Origin: Eublepharis macularius
Lineage: Eukaryota > Chordata > Lepidosauria > Squamata > Eublepharidae
Direction: 5' to 3'
DNA length: 64,000 nt
Assembly: GCF_028583425.1 (NCBI RefSeq)
Contig: NC_072791.1
Span: 197,942,311-198,006,310 of the forward strand
Shown here: piece after piece, positions 43,078-52,785 of the stretch
Position numbering within the stretch: position 1 is the stretch's first letter
Layout: each line of letters opens with the position of its first letter
Program-made: the position numbers and the translations under genes
The notes under the pieces: model-generated
What the model was told of the DNA's origin: nothing
The model's database searches: none
The model's input: only the letters and a program-made list of their open reading frames with translations

Positions 43078-44498
43078 CAGGGGTGGGCAATTGAAGCTCC
43101 CTATAAGTTTTCCCGTCTAGGGGCCGTTCAGAGGTTATTTCCCTTCGGGTCCTCGGGGATTCTTACACTGGATTCTTAGGGGTTTTTAGCAACTTTCTCC
43201 TCTCTATGTTCCTTTTGGGAGGTTTATCCTTCCCTCAGGTCCTCAAGGGTTTTTACCAGGGGGTTTTAAGGTTCTACTTTTAGGTTCACAAGGGGATTTT
43301 TAAGGGTTCTACACTTGGCTCTTCTCCACCGGGGGAGAAGGAAAATTCCTATTCCCGTTTCAAGCTTGCCTACAAGCCACGGGACCAGGAAAAGTTTACT
43401 GGCTCAGAGGGTGCTCCCAAGCTCTCTAAGCCCAAGAACTAAAACGCTCAGTGCTCCCAAGCCTCTGCTCAGAAGCCAAAGCTCAGGGGTCTCCCAAGCC
43501 TATTGCTCAGAAAACCAAAAAGTGTCTCCAAGCCTCTGCTCAGAAACTGCAATTAAGGGGTCTCCCAAGCCTCTGCTCAGGCAACCAGAAATGCTCCCAA
43601 GCCTCTGCTCAGAAGCTGCAAATGCTCTCAAGCTCTCTGCCCAAGAACTAAACTCAAAGTGTCCCCAGGCCTCGTGCTCAGAGACAAACGGTTAAACTGT
43701 CTCCAAGCCAAGACCAAAAGACTAAATGCGCTCAAGGACTGCCTCTGCAAGTCCCCAAGCAAAAGTGCCCAGGAGTAAAACTACAATACTCCCAAGCGGA
43801 AAAAGCGCTCAAGAGTTCAACCAACTCCCAAGCAGGGTGCGCCCAAGAGTCCCACTGACTCCCAAGCGAGGTGCGCCCACGAGTCTGACCTAAAACTCGC
43901 AAGCGGAAAGGCGCCTAAGAGTCTTCCTTAAAACTCTTAAGCACGGTGCGGCCGGCTGCCGCGGGGCTTCAGGAACCTGGCTTTAGATTCCCAAAGCTAA
44001 ACTGAACGAACGGACTAACAATCCCTTCACGTTTCCTCCGGAGCGGGGATTGAAGCCTAAGTGCTGGCAGGAACGGGGTTTGGACGGACTTAGGAGAGAC
44101 GGGGGAGGGCGGAAGAGAGTTTTATATGTGCTGCTTCAGGATGTATATCTATATAGAGCCTACTTCTGGGATCCCACCCACATAGACGCGTTTAGGCGGC
44201 CCGGAAGGTGGCCAGGAACTTCACCAGTTCAGAGGTCCTCACCCACAGTACACCGGTTATAACGGCTGGAGGGCCTCGCGGTGCACCACAAAAGGCAAGT
44301 AGTCCAAAGCTGGCTGAAGGAGGAAATGGGGAAAAAGCCAACCCACAAGATAGAAATGCTCACTAGAGCCACACACACTCACACTTTTAATTCCCTGAGC
44401 TAAATTGCACTCTTTACACAGAGGTCTGGAAAATTTTCCTCTAAGTCAGTTCGCTGAAGACACGCGTGTCGACTCACGTGTATTCACACGAACCGGGT
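43078..44498 (-). other. Proviral leader with two tandem-repeat tracts
   Basis: A 1.4-kb leader between the primer site and gag. At about 43450-43700 the plus strand carries seven or more imperfect copies of CTCCCAAGCCTCTGCTCAGA at 32-37 bp spacing. At about 43770-43950 a second set uses CTCCCAAGC...GGTGCGCCCAAGAGT at about 40-bp spacing. These may belong to packaging or translation-start structures, but that is inference. Confidence 0.75.
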
Positions 44499-44518
44499 TA
44501 TGCCCGCATCCTCCACCA
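44499..44518 (-). other. Primer binding site, fits tRNA-Ala
   Basis: On the viral strand TGGTGGAGGATGCGGGCA is complementary to the 3' end of vertebrate tRNA-Ala (…TGCCCGCATCCTCCACCA). It starts six bases inside the end of the 5' LTR. The spacing and TGG start are right for a retroviral primer site. The tRNA identity is from memory of tRNA sequences. Confidence 0.65.
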
Positions 44519-44524
44519 GTAAAC

Positions 44525-45915
44525 TGTTACCAGAACTGCTCTTTATTATAATGGGGAATTAGCTGTAGCAGTCTGTAACTTTAAAATTAAGCGCGGATCA
44601 TAACCTATGTTTACGGAGGTCCCGATCCCAGACACTCTAGTGACAAAGAGGCAGACAACGAATAAGTTCCAAACACGTGTATTGAGTGTAGCGTAAGCCT
44701 AGCTTGCACAATCATACAAAGAACATACAAGGTCTAAGAAATATAGAGTAGGAAATACAGAGACGTTCGCATTAGCGGGTTCCCAACGATGGTACGGGAA
44801 ATACTCACAATCCTGGAGCGAAGCAGAGACACGGCAGCGAGGGTGGCCCAATGCCAGCACTGGGACCACAGACGGACAGCAAGGGGGTCTGGATAGGGAA
44901 TGGCCGAGGCACCGAGTGGTCTGAGAGACCAGCTTAAATACCCCAAAACGTACCCTGGGGCTGGTGCTGTACTTGGTGGTTCTCACAGTTTAAAACAAAG
45001 GGTCTAATGGGCTACTGAATGGCTTAGATGGGCCACTTTGGTAATCAGATTGTGATAAGTGACACCTCAGGAAGAGGGGACAAAAGAGGGAGGGGGAAAT
45101 CCAAGTGGGCTGAAAGGATGTTCCAACGGACAGGGCTTGTCCTGATGTCATCAGCTTCTGGAATGCGGAGGTTTCTTTGAGATGCATTCTCTAAGTGCTT
45201 GGGATGGTCGGCACTTAGTTCCTTCTCCGGGGCGGCTCCTAAGATATGCAGAGAGGGGCGAGGGGCTCTCGCTGCGGACGTGGTGTGCCCGCTTCGCCGA
45301 AATGGCTTCTCAAAGCAGTCTTCTTCCCAGGGTCTTCTGGCTGCCTGAGAACATGGATGCCGGCTGGGCATAGCTGGGGCTGGATAGCAGGCTGCCCGGT
45401 AGCGAGGGCAAGCTCGGGGACCGGCCCGCGGGAGGCTCCAGGCGGGAACTGACCAGGGAGCGCCTAGCCAGGCTCGCTGGAGGTTTCCCCGGCTGGCGCC
45501 CGGCTGCTAGCAGCGGCTTGGGCCCATATGAGGCAGGCTTCCATGGAGGCAGGGGAACAACACTTTAAAACACAGTCCAGAACAGGGAACAGGCACGGTC
45601 CGTGGCAGATGGCAATGCAGGCACGGGGCACACTTGTAACAGAGTCCAAACACACACTGGGAATCCCAGATACAGGTCAGGGCAGGGCTGCCCAGAAAGA
45701 GAGTCCTTTTGTGCAGTTAGCCAAACATGGAGTCAGTAAACTACACAGTCTATTACAGCAGCGGGGTAATTGACACGCAGGCAGGAAACTGACACGTGTA
45801 TTAACACACACACGTGTAAAGCAATCTTTGATGTAGCAGTGAAACAGCAATGCAGGAAACTTTAACACAGTTCATGGCAGGCCTTAAAGCAGGGGAGGGG
45901 GCCTACTTGGCAACA
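44525..45915 (-). repeat. 5' LTR of the provirus
   Basis: 1391 bp, nearly identical to the 3' LTR (about four differences). Carries the same TATA-like site at about 44931-44939. Transcription from it would run leftwards into gag. Confidence 0.95.
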
Positions 45916-45919
45916 ACTT

Positions 45920-46720
45920 TTTGGTCCCGACTCACAGGTTGCAAAAGACTGGCTTAGGAGACCTCCATATTCTACATTCCAGCATCCACAACACAGAGTC
46001 CGAGCAAACAGATTTTGGGAGTCCTCCGAGATCTTCCCTCTTAGAAACCTTCAATGCACCATGCCATAAAGAGAAGCGAATTTAATTCAATTCAATGATG
46101 AATAAATAAGAAGACACGGATGACATATTCCTGCCATGGTTTTATTGCAATTTTTAAAGTTCTGTAGTAGGGGTTATGGTGAATAGTTGTATATATGTCT
46201 AGCTCCATCTGGGATTTTTATTAATGATGGTGAGGGGGGAATACATAAAGGAAAAAAGCATCTGCCAAAGCATCCTGGCCTGTCATTTGGAGACAGCCCC
46301 TAAAGATCACCTTGTAAGCAATCAACCACCCTTCCTTTAACGCTTACCAATGCCTTTTCAGAAACTCTATGAATAGCTATGGACATTTAGAAGAAACCAA
46401 TGGATTCTAATAGTAATTTGTTTTAGAATGTTAAAGAATCACTCTAATAGTATTGAGTTATGCTACTCAGCAAGATACAAAACTGGCTGAATAAAAAGCC
46501 TGTTAATTTAATTCTTATGATTTATAATTTTAAAAAACAGAATCTCCAGATCTTTGCCTTTCTTCCATCACGGAACCAAAGTGGCTTGCATAGGAGAACC
46601 TCCTACCCGTGTGTAGATCAAATCCAACCCCGTTTACTTTCAACATGTGTCAAACACACACCATGTATTTGCAGTGAAAATGCCTCCTTAGCAAGGGATA
46701 ATTCCAGATAAACAGCTACC
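45920..46720. other. Right flank of the provirus, no gene recognised
   Basis: The flank opens TTGGTCCCGACTCACAGGTT, then GCAAAAGAC, which pairs with the left flank as an inverted motif. The remainder is AT-rich and without recognised content. Confidence 0.45.
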
Positions 46721-46721
46721 T

Positions 46722-46770
46722 TAGTCTGTAGCAGCAATATAAAACAGGAGTCCAGTGGTACCCTTACTTT
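46722..46770. repeat. Fold-back family A, partial arm
   Basis: AGCTACCTTAGTCTGTAGCA followed by AGGAGTCCAGTGGTACCC matches one arm end of family A; no facing arm is present. Confidence 0.5.
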
Positions 46771-46784
46771 TTTGCTGGAATAAT

Positions 46785-47010
46785 TTTTGTTATTTATTCA
46801 TTCACACTCCACTTTTCTCCCCAATAAGAACCCAATGTGTCTAGATTGTTTTCCTTGCCTACATTTTATTCTCACAACAACCCTGTGAGGTAGGCTAGTC
46901 TGAGCGTGTGTGACAGGCCCAAGGTCACCCAGGAAGCTTTCATGGCAGAGTGGGGATTCGAACCTGAATATAGCACAGATCCTAGTCCAACACTCTAGTT
47001 GCTTCATCAG
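46785..47010 (-). repeat. MIR-like tRNA SINE
   Basis: The plus strand shows TCACAACAACCCTGTGAGGT, CCCAAGGTCACCCAGGAAGC and TGGGGATTCGAACCTGAAT in the order of a minus-strand CORE-type SINE with a tRNA B-box remnant. Confidence 0.75.
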
Positions 47011-47249
47011 ACTAGCTCCTAAGGTGCCTCTGTGCAGCCTAACATACAGTATGCTCACTGGAATGCTTCATTTATTGAATGTCCCTGTTGTTGATCATAT
47101 TGTCTTATGCTGCCTAATCTAATTTCAGTATTAGCGAGAAAGGCAGACTACAAAACATGATTAATTTCCCAGCTCCCTGCGGCAACTATTGCTCCCATTA
47201 TATAGTAGCTAAAATGAGACGCCTTGGGGCACAAACTCCTCATCTCTTT

Positions 47250-47466
47250 CACTACAAGCTAGAATTGCCAACATCCAGGTGGTGGCTGGAGAACTCCCAG
47301 AATTACACTTGATTATTCGGTTCCCCTGAATAAAATGACTGCTTTGGAGGATGGATCCTATGGCGTTATATCCCGCTGAGGTCCTTCCCCTCCCCAAACC
47401 GCAACTTCCCTAAGCTCCAGCCCCCAAATCTCCAGGAATCTTCCAACCTGGAGCTGGCAAACCTAC
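47250..47466. repeat. Interspersed repeat with GTTGCCA/TGGCAAC-type ends
   Basis: Begins AGAATTGCCAACATCCAGGT, then GGTGGCTGGAGAACTCCC, contains TGACTGCTTTGGAGGATGGA, and ends GGAGCTGGCAAACCTAC. Copies with this wording are very frequent in squamate genomes. The opposed ends suggest a non-autonomous DNA element. Confidence 0.65.
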
Positions 47467-47769
47467 GAAGGCGCATGTGTGCGAGGACCTTTCTCAGCCT
47501 GGGGCTGCACAACATTAGTGAGATGTATTTTGTCCATGCTCAGTTCACATGTTCAGGAGCTCTTGATACTGAAACAGATGGTGGAGTTCGTTCTTTCCCC
47601 TCCCTGCACATTTCCTGACAAATGCAACTACGTTCTATATATACAAATACTGCACCATGGAACAAAACTTACACAATATCTGTTCCTGCTTCTTCTTTCC
47701 CCTAAGAATCCAGCTACGGCTTTGGCAAATTCAGAGGGGGTGGTGGTGAAGGCATCCCCACCCTCCCCT

Positions 47770-48440
47770 TGTTTAAAAAAGGGATGATTCAGAGCGGGAA
47801 GGGAAAGCGACTCCTCCGGGGAGCAGAGTCGGGCCAGGAGGCGGTGACAAAGCTCAGCCCTCGTGGGCCAGGCCGGGAAGGAGGCGCGGTTATCGCCGCA
47901 CAGGCTGCTGGGCTTCCTCGCCAGAGGAGAGCGGCCTTCGGAGAAGCGGAGCAAGCGCCGCCGCGGCCTGTCGGTGGGTGTCGAGCCGGTGCGCGTTAAG
48001 GACGCGGGGAAGACGGGCGGCTTCTGGGCGCGCGGGGCTTTCCCAGGCGGCTCGCTGCAGCGCCTCTGGCGCCTTTGGAGGCCTCCCGTTCCCTTCCCGC
48101 CGGCCCCACGTGGAGGTTCCTCGGGGGAAACGGAGGCATCGGGGCGGAGGAGGGTTGCTCCGAGGGCTCCTTTGGGGTTGCCTGGATGCTGCATGCAACG
48201 CACCACAGTGCAGCGACACCGACTGGGGTCGCTGGGCGGAGGAGGCAGAGCGAGGCAAATGGGGACCTGGGCACGCAATACTTAGCCCAGGGAGGGGGCT
48301 GGCTGTTGAGCTAAATGGGGGCTTGGAGCTGAGCACGGCGGCCGAAGGCTACTCGCTGGTGCAATTTTGGGGGAGCAGAGGGGTGGGGGATAGTCTTGAG
48401 ACAGTGGGGAAGCGTCAGCCCCCGGCTCCCACGTGCTAAG
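47770..48440 (+). promoter_or_regulatory. CpG island, probable SSB promoter and non-coding first exon
   Basis: A dense CpG block 4.4-5.1 kb before the SSB start codon, whose coding exon is preceded by an acceptor and so needs an upstream non-coding exon. I cannot choose the donor with confidence. The long GC-rich open frames on both strands here are not supported as genes. Confidence 0.72.
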
Positions 48441-48506
48441 CGGGGCGAACATAGCATATCCGGGGTGGAGTATAGGGAAAACGTAATGCAGACTTGTGAA
48501 AGCCGG

Positions 48507-48775
48507 TTTCAGGTGGGTGGCCGTGTTATCTGTAGTCATAGATCCAGAGGAGTTAGCCGTGTTAGTCTGTGGTAGCAAAATCGAAGGGAGTCCAGTAACA
48601 CCTTTAAGACTAACCAACTTTACTGTAACATAAGCTTTCGAGAATCACAGTTCTCTTCGTCAGATGTATCATGCATCTAACGAAGAGAACTGTAATTCTC
48701 GAAAGCTTATGCTACAGTAAAGTTGGTTAGTCTTAAGGATGCTACTGGACTCTTTTCGATCGTGTTGTCTGTAGT
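48507..48775. repeat. Fold-back repeat, family A, copy 6
   Basis: The left arm AGTCCAGTAACACCTTTAAG, ACTAACCAACTTTACTGTAA and CATAAGCTTTCGAGAATC is mirrored with few differences. The centre is CTTCGTCAGATG...CATCTAACGAAG. Two stacked GTGGGTGGCCGTGTT and GTTAGCCGTGTTAGTCTG heads precede it. It sits just after the SSB CpG island. Confidence 0.85.
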
Positions 48776-48840
48776 GGAGGAGCGAGATTCGGGTCCCGTT
48801 GTGCCTTAGAGTTGCAACTGGACTCGCATCTTGTTAAAGC
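48776..48840. repeat. Fold-back family A, partial arm
   Basis: GTGTTGTCTGTAG-type head at its left edge and GTTGTGCCTTAGAGTTGCAA, then CTGGACTCGCATC, echo the family A arm. Confidence 0.4.
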
Positions 48841-49208
48841 CAGATGTCTTCGCCTACCATTCCCCCTTCCTTCCCTCCTGCTGTTGTAAATGGGGAAAGG
48901 GGCAGTGCAGATTTGTGTGAATAGCAGATGGCACCTTCTTTACTAAAACGAGCTGGAGGAGAAGTGGAGTGATTCCTTTGCCTGAGCTCTTTCCCCTCGT
49001 TTTCCGTTGAGAACATTCCGTAGCTACTACTTCTACCTCACACTTTTTCTGTTCTGCTGAAGGAAAGTGACTAAGCTGGTGAGCATCCAAGATTTCTCCG
49101 GATGGCTCCTGCTTTGCACTGCTGTAGTAAGAGCTTATTTAGTCTGCATACTTCAGGCACGCTCCAGCAGCAGAGATCTTATTGTGAGAATGGAGTGGTT
49201 ATGTGAGT

Positions 49209-49320
49209 GGTTTCAGGTGGGTAGCTGTGTTGGTCTGCAGTTGGAGAGCAAGATTCTAGTCCAGTAGCATGTTGAAGACCAACCTAGTTTCTAGGGTATG
49301 ACCTTTCCAGATATGAAAAC
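49209..49320. repeat. Fold-back family A, single arm
   Basis: TTTCAGGTGGGTAGCTGTGT, TGGTCTGCAGTTGGAGAGCA, TCCAGTAGCATGTTGAAGAC and GGTATGACCTTTCCAGA follow the order of one family A arm without the partner. Confidence 0.55.
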
Positions 49321-49344
49321 AGAAGTTTGTGGTGATTGGGTCAA

Positions 49345-49560
49345 ATAATAAGTGCTCTTACATACTGCTCTTCTAGACAGATTAGTGTTCCACATAGAGT
49401 GGTGAACAAAGTCAGTGTAGTTATTATCCCTATGATACAGATAGGGCTGAGAGGAGTGGCTCACCCAAGGCCACCTGCTGAGCTCAGGGCAGAAGTGGGA
49501 TTCCAACCTGCAGAGGGATCCGCAGCTCAACCACTTAACCACTATACTACAGCAGCTTGC
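49345..49560 (-). repeat. MIR-like tRNA SINE
   Basis: CTGAGAGGAGTGGCTCACCC, AAGGCCACCTGCTGAGCTC, GTGGGATTCCAACCTGCAG and CCACTTAACCACTATACTAC mark the CORE region and tRNA head of a minus-strand copy. Confidence 0.75.
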
Positions 49561-50184
49561 TTTGGAGGCAGGTAGTAGTCTTGAGGTGATAGAGTAGATT
49601 TTTGTTCATTCAGGCTGCAGCGGAGGGATACCATTTTAAAATGCTTGCCGGTATTAGAAATAAGCAGAGTCCATCATTCTGAAAACAAACATCTTAGAGG
49701 TGCCCATTCCTTTCCCTGGTGAGCTAGCTTTATACTTGCAGGGACATCTTTATTTAGGGGAAAGGTTTTTTTAAAAAAATGTGTTCATCTGCAGTTTGAA
49801 GTGGTACAATGTGGCCCACCATTGTGTTCTGTTACATATGCAAGCTCTTCTACCTGGTGGGAAACGTAGCTAATGTCTGATTCTAAAGCTGATCTGTGAA
49901 GTTTCTTGGAGAGACTCTAGTGACTTTAAAAAAAAAACACTCTGTGATGTTTTTCACAGTGATTCTTTCAGGAGATGCTAGAATCTAAGACCTAGTTCTG
50001 AGTGAGCTGGTCAATTTGCATTTGGGCTGTATCACCTCAAACTTCAAGTGGGTATGAATATGCTGTGCAGTACAAATGAGAGGCAGTGAACTGGCTGGCT
50101 GGGCTGTCAGCATGGCACCCGAACCTCTCTTTGACATGCAAGGGTCCCATCTACTGATTTTAGCCCTGCCTTCATATTTACACT

Positions 50185-50345
50185 GATGCTGTGGGTCAGT
50201 GGTGGAGCACTTGCTTGGCACGCAGAAAGCCCCAGGTTGAATTTCCGGCATCTCCAGCTAAAAGGATCAGGTAGTAGGTAGTGAGAAAAGACTTCTTCCG
50301 GAGATCCTGGAGACTGACTGTCAATCAGAGTTGACAACGTTGACC
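50185..50345 (+). repeat. tRNA-derived SINE, squamate type, plus strand
   Basis: The tRNA-like head GGTCAGTGGTGGAGCACTTG, then CTTGGCACGCAGAAAGCCCC and GGTTGAATTTCCGGCATC, is followed by CAGCTAAAAGGATCAGGTAG and GACCAATGGTCTGACAGTAT. The inverse form of the same family lies at 61165-61325. Confidence 0.75.
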
Positions 50346-50389
50346 AATGGTCTGACAGTATAGTTCAAGGAGCTGAGGGAATGCTGGAA

Positions 50390-50815
50390 CAGTAACAGAC
50401 TCCTTGATGGTAAGAGTCGTTCCTCAGTGGAACAGGCTTCCTCTGGAGGTGGTGGGCTCTCCTTTGGAGCTTTTACAGCAGAGGCCAGATGGCCATCAGT
50501 CAGCAATGCTGATTCTGTGAGTCACTATAAACTTAGGCAGATTGTGAGAGGGCGGGCAAGAAGGGGGTGAGGTAGTGCTCGGCTCTTGTGGCCCTTTCTT
50601 ATGAGCCCACGGTAATGCTGATCACCACTTTCAGGTCAGGAAGGAATTTTCCAGATTGTCCCAGGATTCGGGGTGGGTGGGGTTGCTTTCCTCTGGGTAT
50701 TGAGCAGGAGTCACTGGGGGGTAGGGGGAGATAGCTGTGTGTTTCCTGCATTGTAGAGAGTGTTGGCCGAGCTAACCCTTGGGGTCCCTTCCAGCTCTAT
50801 GATTCCGTGATCCTT
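50390..50815 (+). repeat. CR1 LINE 3' end
   Basis: Contains CTTCCTCTGGAGGTGGTGGG, GCAGAGGCCAGATGGCCATC, CTCTTGTGGCCCTTTCTTA and GTCAGGAAGGAATTTTCC, and ends CCCTTCCAGCTCTATGATTC. This is the classic 3' region of CR1 LINEs, including the terminal ATGATTC repeat word. Confidence 0.85.
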
Positions 50816-51039
50816 GAAATCAAATAAATACTGCAGTCATGGCCAAATGCATCTCATAAGAAGCACGGAAAGGAAGCTGCCCTGCTTTGGCTAGGGACTG
50901 ACTGTACACACCATGCACATTAGTACGTGCTAAGTGGAAAAGTCCAGCCAACCTTATACTATTCCTCTGACAATTCCTAAAGGGAAACTCCAAACTCTGA
51001 GGCTGTAAACCTCTGAATATCAGTGCCAGGAGGCAACTG

Positions 51040-51155
51040 GCCTCTATGCTTTGTTGGCCCTCCAGAGTAACTGGTTGCCCACTGTGTGAGACAGGATGCT
51101 GGACTAAATTGACCACTGGTCAGATCTAGCAAGGCTCTTCTTATGTTCTTAAATA
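51040..51155 (+). repeat. Interspersed repeat 3' tail
   Basis: CACTGTGTGAGACAGGATGC, TGGACTAAATTGACCACTGG, and TCTAGCAAGGCTCTTCTTAT, then GTTCTTA, is a common squamate and avian repeat tail. Family uncertain, CR1- or SINE-linked. Confidence 0.6.
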
Positions 51156-51349
51156 TGTGCTGCTTGACTGACCCCTTTTCTCATCTGCTTTCCCAACCTT
51201 TCTCTGTACAAAATCATCTGATGTATTCCAAGCTGTCTTTCTGAGCGAGATGGCTGAGCTGCCTTGTCATGTTTTGCATATGTTTGATTATTTTATTTCT
51301 GCTTCTAATGTGGGTTTTTTTTTAACATTTTTACTGTGAGTTTAAATGT

Positions 51350-52420
51350 AGGCCTCTGTGGAAAGGAGGGGGGCCGGACAGATGAGTGGACTGTACTGTA
51401 CCCTAGGGGGTTGAGTGGCCTGTAGTTTTGAGAGAGTATGCTGAGAGAAAGTGTTTATTCTGGGCAAAACAGGGAAGCTGAGTGGAGCCTGAATTGGCTG
51501 TATGGTGTTTTTGAAAATTTTTATCTAAGTTAGACAAACTGTGTATGCACCTGGGCATTCTGTGTATATCTGAGTGAGAGATTAATCTATCTAGGTCAGG
51601 CAAGCTACGTGGAAAGGCCTGAGTGAATCTCTGAGTGATTCCGCACACGTTGGATAATGCACTTCCAATCCTCTTTATAGATCATTTGGAACGGAGTTTT
51701 TTGTGCGTGGAACAAATAATCCACCTCAAACGATTGATAAAGTGCATTGAAAGTGCATTATCTAACGTGTGCGGAATCGCCGTAAGTCTATGTGGATCAG
51801 AAAAGAGTTTATTCTGTTAGTGAAGACTTGTGTGGAAAATTACTCTGTGTGATTGAGTCTGTGAATATACCTTTAAGAAGATGTAATCTATTTGAAACTG
51901 AAAAGTTTAACTTTTTTGAAACCAATATGCTTATCCAAACTCATGTTTATGTACCTATAAATAAATTCTATTTTTGTTTAAGAAAAAAAGATCCTTTTTT
52001 TTTACCTCACAGCTACCCTCGCACACTGTTTTGTCAAACTACTATCTATAAAAAGTCCTCCTATATTACCAGTTAAACCAAAGAGGTTGAAGACAAAAGC
52101 CTGTGGAGGCAGCAAAAACCTTTGAGGAAGACAGAGAGGCAGCAATATAAAGGTCACACAAAAACAAAAGGGAAGGTGTTTTTGAGGTATAAGTTTGGGT
52201 AAAGTAGAGAACACCTGAAGTTCTCTGTGAGTGGAAATATAAGGAGTATTTATTAGGACCAAGGGTCTTCTGTGGTATAAGTTTAAGGAAACATAAGGAG
52301 AAGCTGAACTAAACATCCAAAGGCAAAGGTTTAAACACAGGGTAAATCATTACAGGGTGGTATCAAAAATAAGCAAAACGTTAACATGCATGCTCTCTAA
52401 AACCTCTTTTTAAAGGACCT
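51350..52420 (+). repeat. Unnamed interspersed repeat with internal periodicity, copy 2
   Basis: Sister of 13310-14175: shares GAGAGAAAGTGTTTATTCTG, TTAGACAAACTGTGTATGCA, GAGTGAGAGATTAATCTATC and a CCAATATGCTT...AATAAATTCTATTTTTGTTT segment in the same order. A palindromic MITE (51637-51778) has inserted into it. Confidence 0.5.
51637..51778. repeat. Palindromic MITE, GATTCCGCACACGTT termini
   Basis: Left end GATTCCGCACACGTTGGATA, then ATGCACTT; right end AAGTGCATTATCTAACGTGT, then GCGGAATC. The 28-bp termini differ at one position. Inner segments are also inverted (CAATCCTCTTTATAGATCAT against an ATCGTTTGAGGT...CGATTGATAAAGTGCATTG half). About 142 bp. Confidence 0.85.
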
Positions 52421-52504
52421 ACAAGTCATGACTTTGTGGCCTCTAACATTTGAATGTTTAAATGGAAACACAAACAGTGCTGTCTTATTGCAAAACTTCC
52501 TAAA

Positions 52505-52785
52505 TAGGGTTGCCAGGTCTTTATACCCTCCCAGTGGCCGGTGGGGGCGGGGAAGTCTAGCACTTTCCTTGTACCTCGTGTGTAGTGGTCACTTCCGAGA
52601 AGTGTCATTATCATGCTGGCCACAAGCATCCTTCCTTGCTTTGCATGGGGCTAATTCTGAATTTTCTGGGGCCAAAATTGGCCCCAGCAAAGAGCAGGAG
52701 AATGCTTGTCATTTTAGCAAGTGATATCATCGCACCCCACCAGGAGCGTGTCCGGTGCATGCTTTCCCGGGTTACCTGCTAGAAA
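52505..52785. repeat. GC-rich interspersed repeat (GGGTTGCCAGGT type)
   Basis: Starts TAGGGTTGCCAGGTCTTTAT, then ACCCTCCCAGTGGCCGG, and contains GTGGTCACTTCCGAGAAGTG and GTGATATCATCGCACCCC; ends TTTCCCGGGTTACCTGC. Similar blocks lie at 54735-55120 and 56090-56685. Confidence 0.55.

Larger units (their letters stand above)
30326..45915 (-). mobile_element. Endogenous retrovirus (class I, gamma/epsilon-like), about 15.6 kb
   Basis: A provirus read leftwards: 5' LTR (44525-45915), tRNA primer site, long leader, gag, pol, env, a motif-rich interval, polypurine tract, and 3' LTR (30326-31716). The host 4-mer ACTT flanks both sides (30322-30325 and 45916-45919). The LTRs are equal in length and differ at about four positions (about 0.3%), suggesting insertion within roughly the last one to three million years if typical reptile substitution rates apply. 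The three main frames are each open over a plausible length, so it looks largely whole as a fossil, with no obvious break seen by eye. It lies between KLHL23 and SSB, opposite to both. Its 5' LTR faces away from SSB, about 1.9 kb from the SSB CpG island. Confidence 0.93.

Noticed and set aside
33197-43695. Plus-strand frames across the provirus
   Set aside because: They are antisense shadows of env, pol and gag and carry no recognised domains.
43450-43700. Regularly spaced repeats resembling a CRISPR array
   Set aside because: The repeats are imperfect, the spacers are short and partly similar, the host is a vertebrate, and the tract lies in a retroviral leader.
47628-48617. Frames up to 216 aa in the SSB CpG island
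   Set aside because: Low-complexity translations of a CpG island on both strands; no start context or splice pattern fits a gene.
50185-50260. tRNA-like sequence that could be a tRNA gene
   Set aside because: It is the diverged head of a SINE, without a foldable complete cloverleaf and followed by the SINE body.
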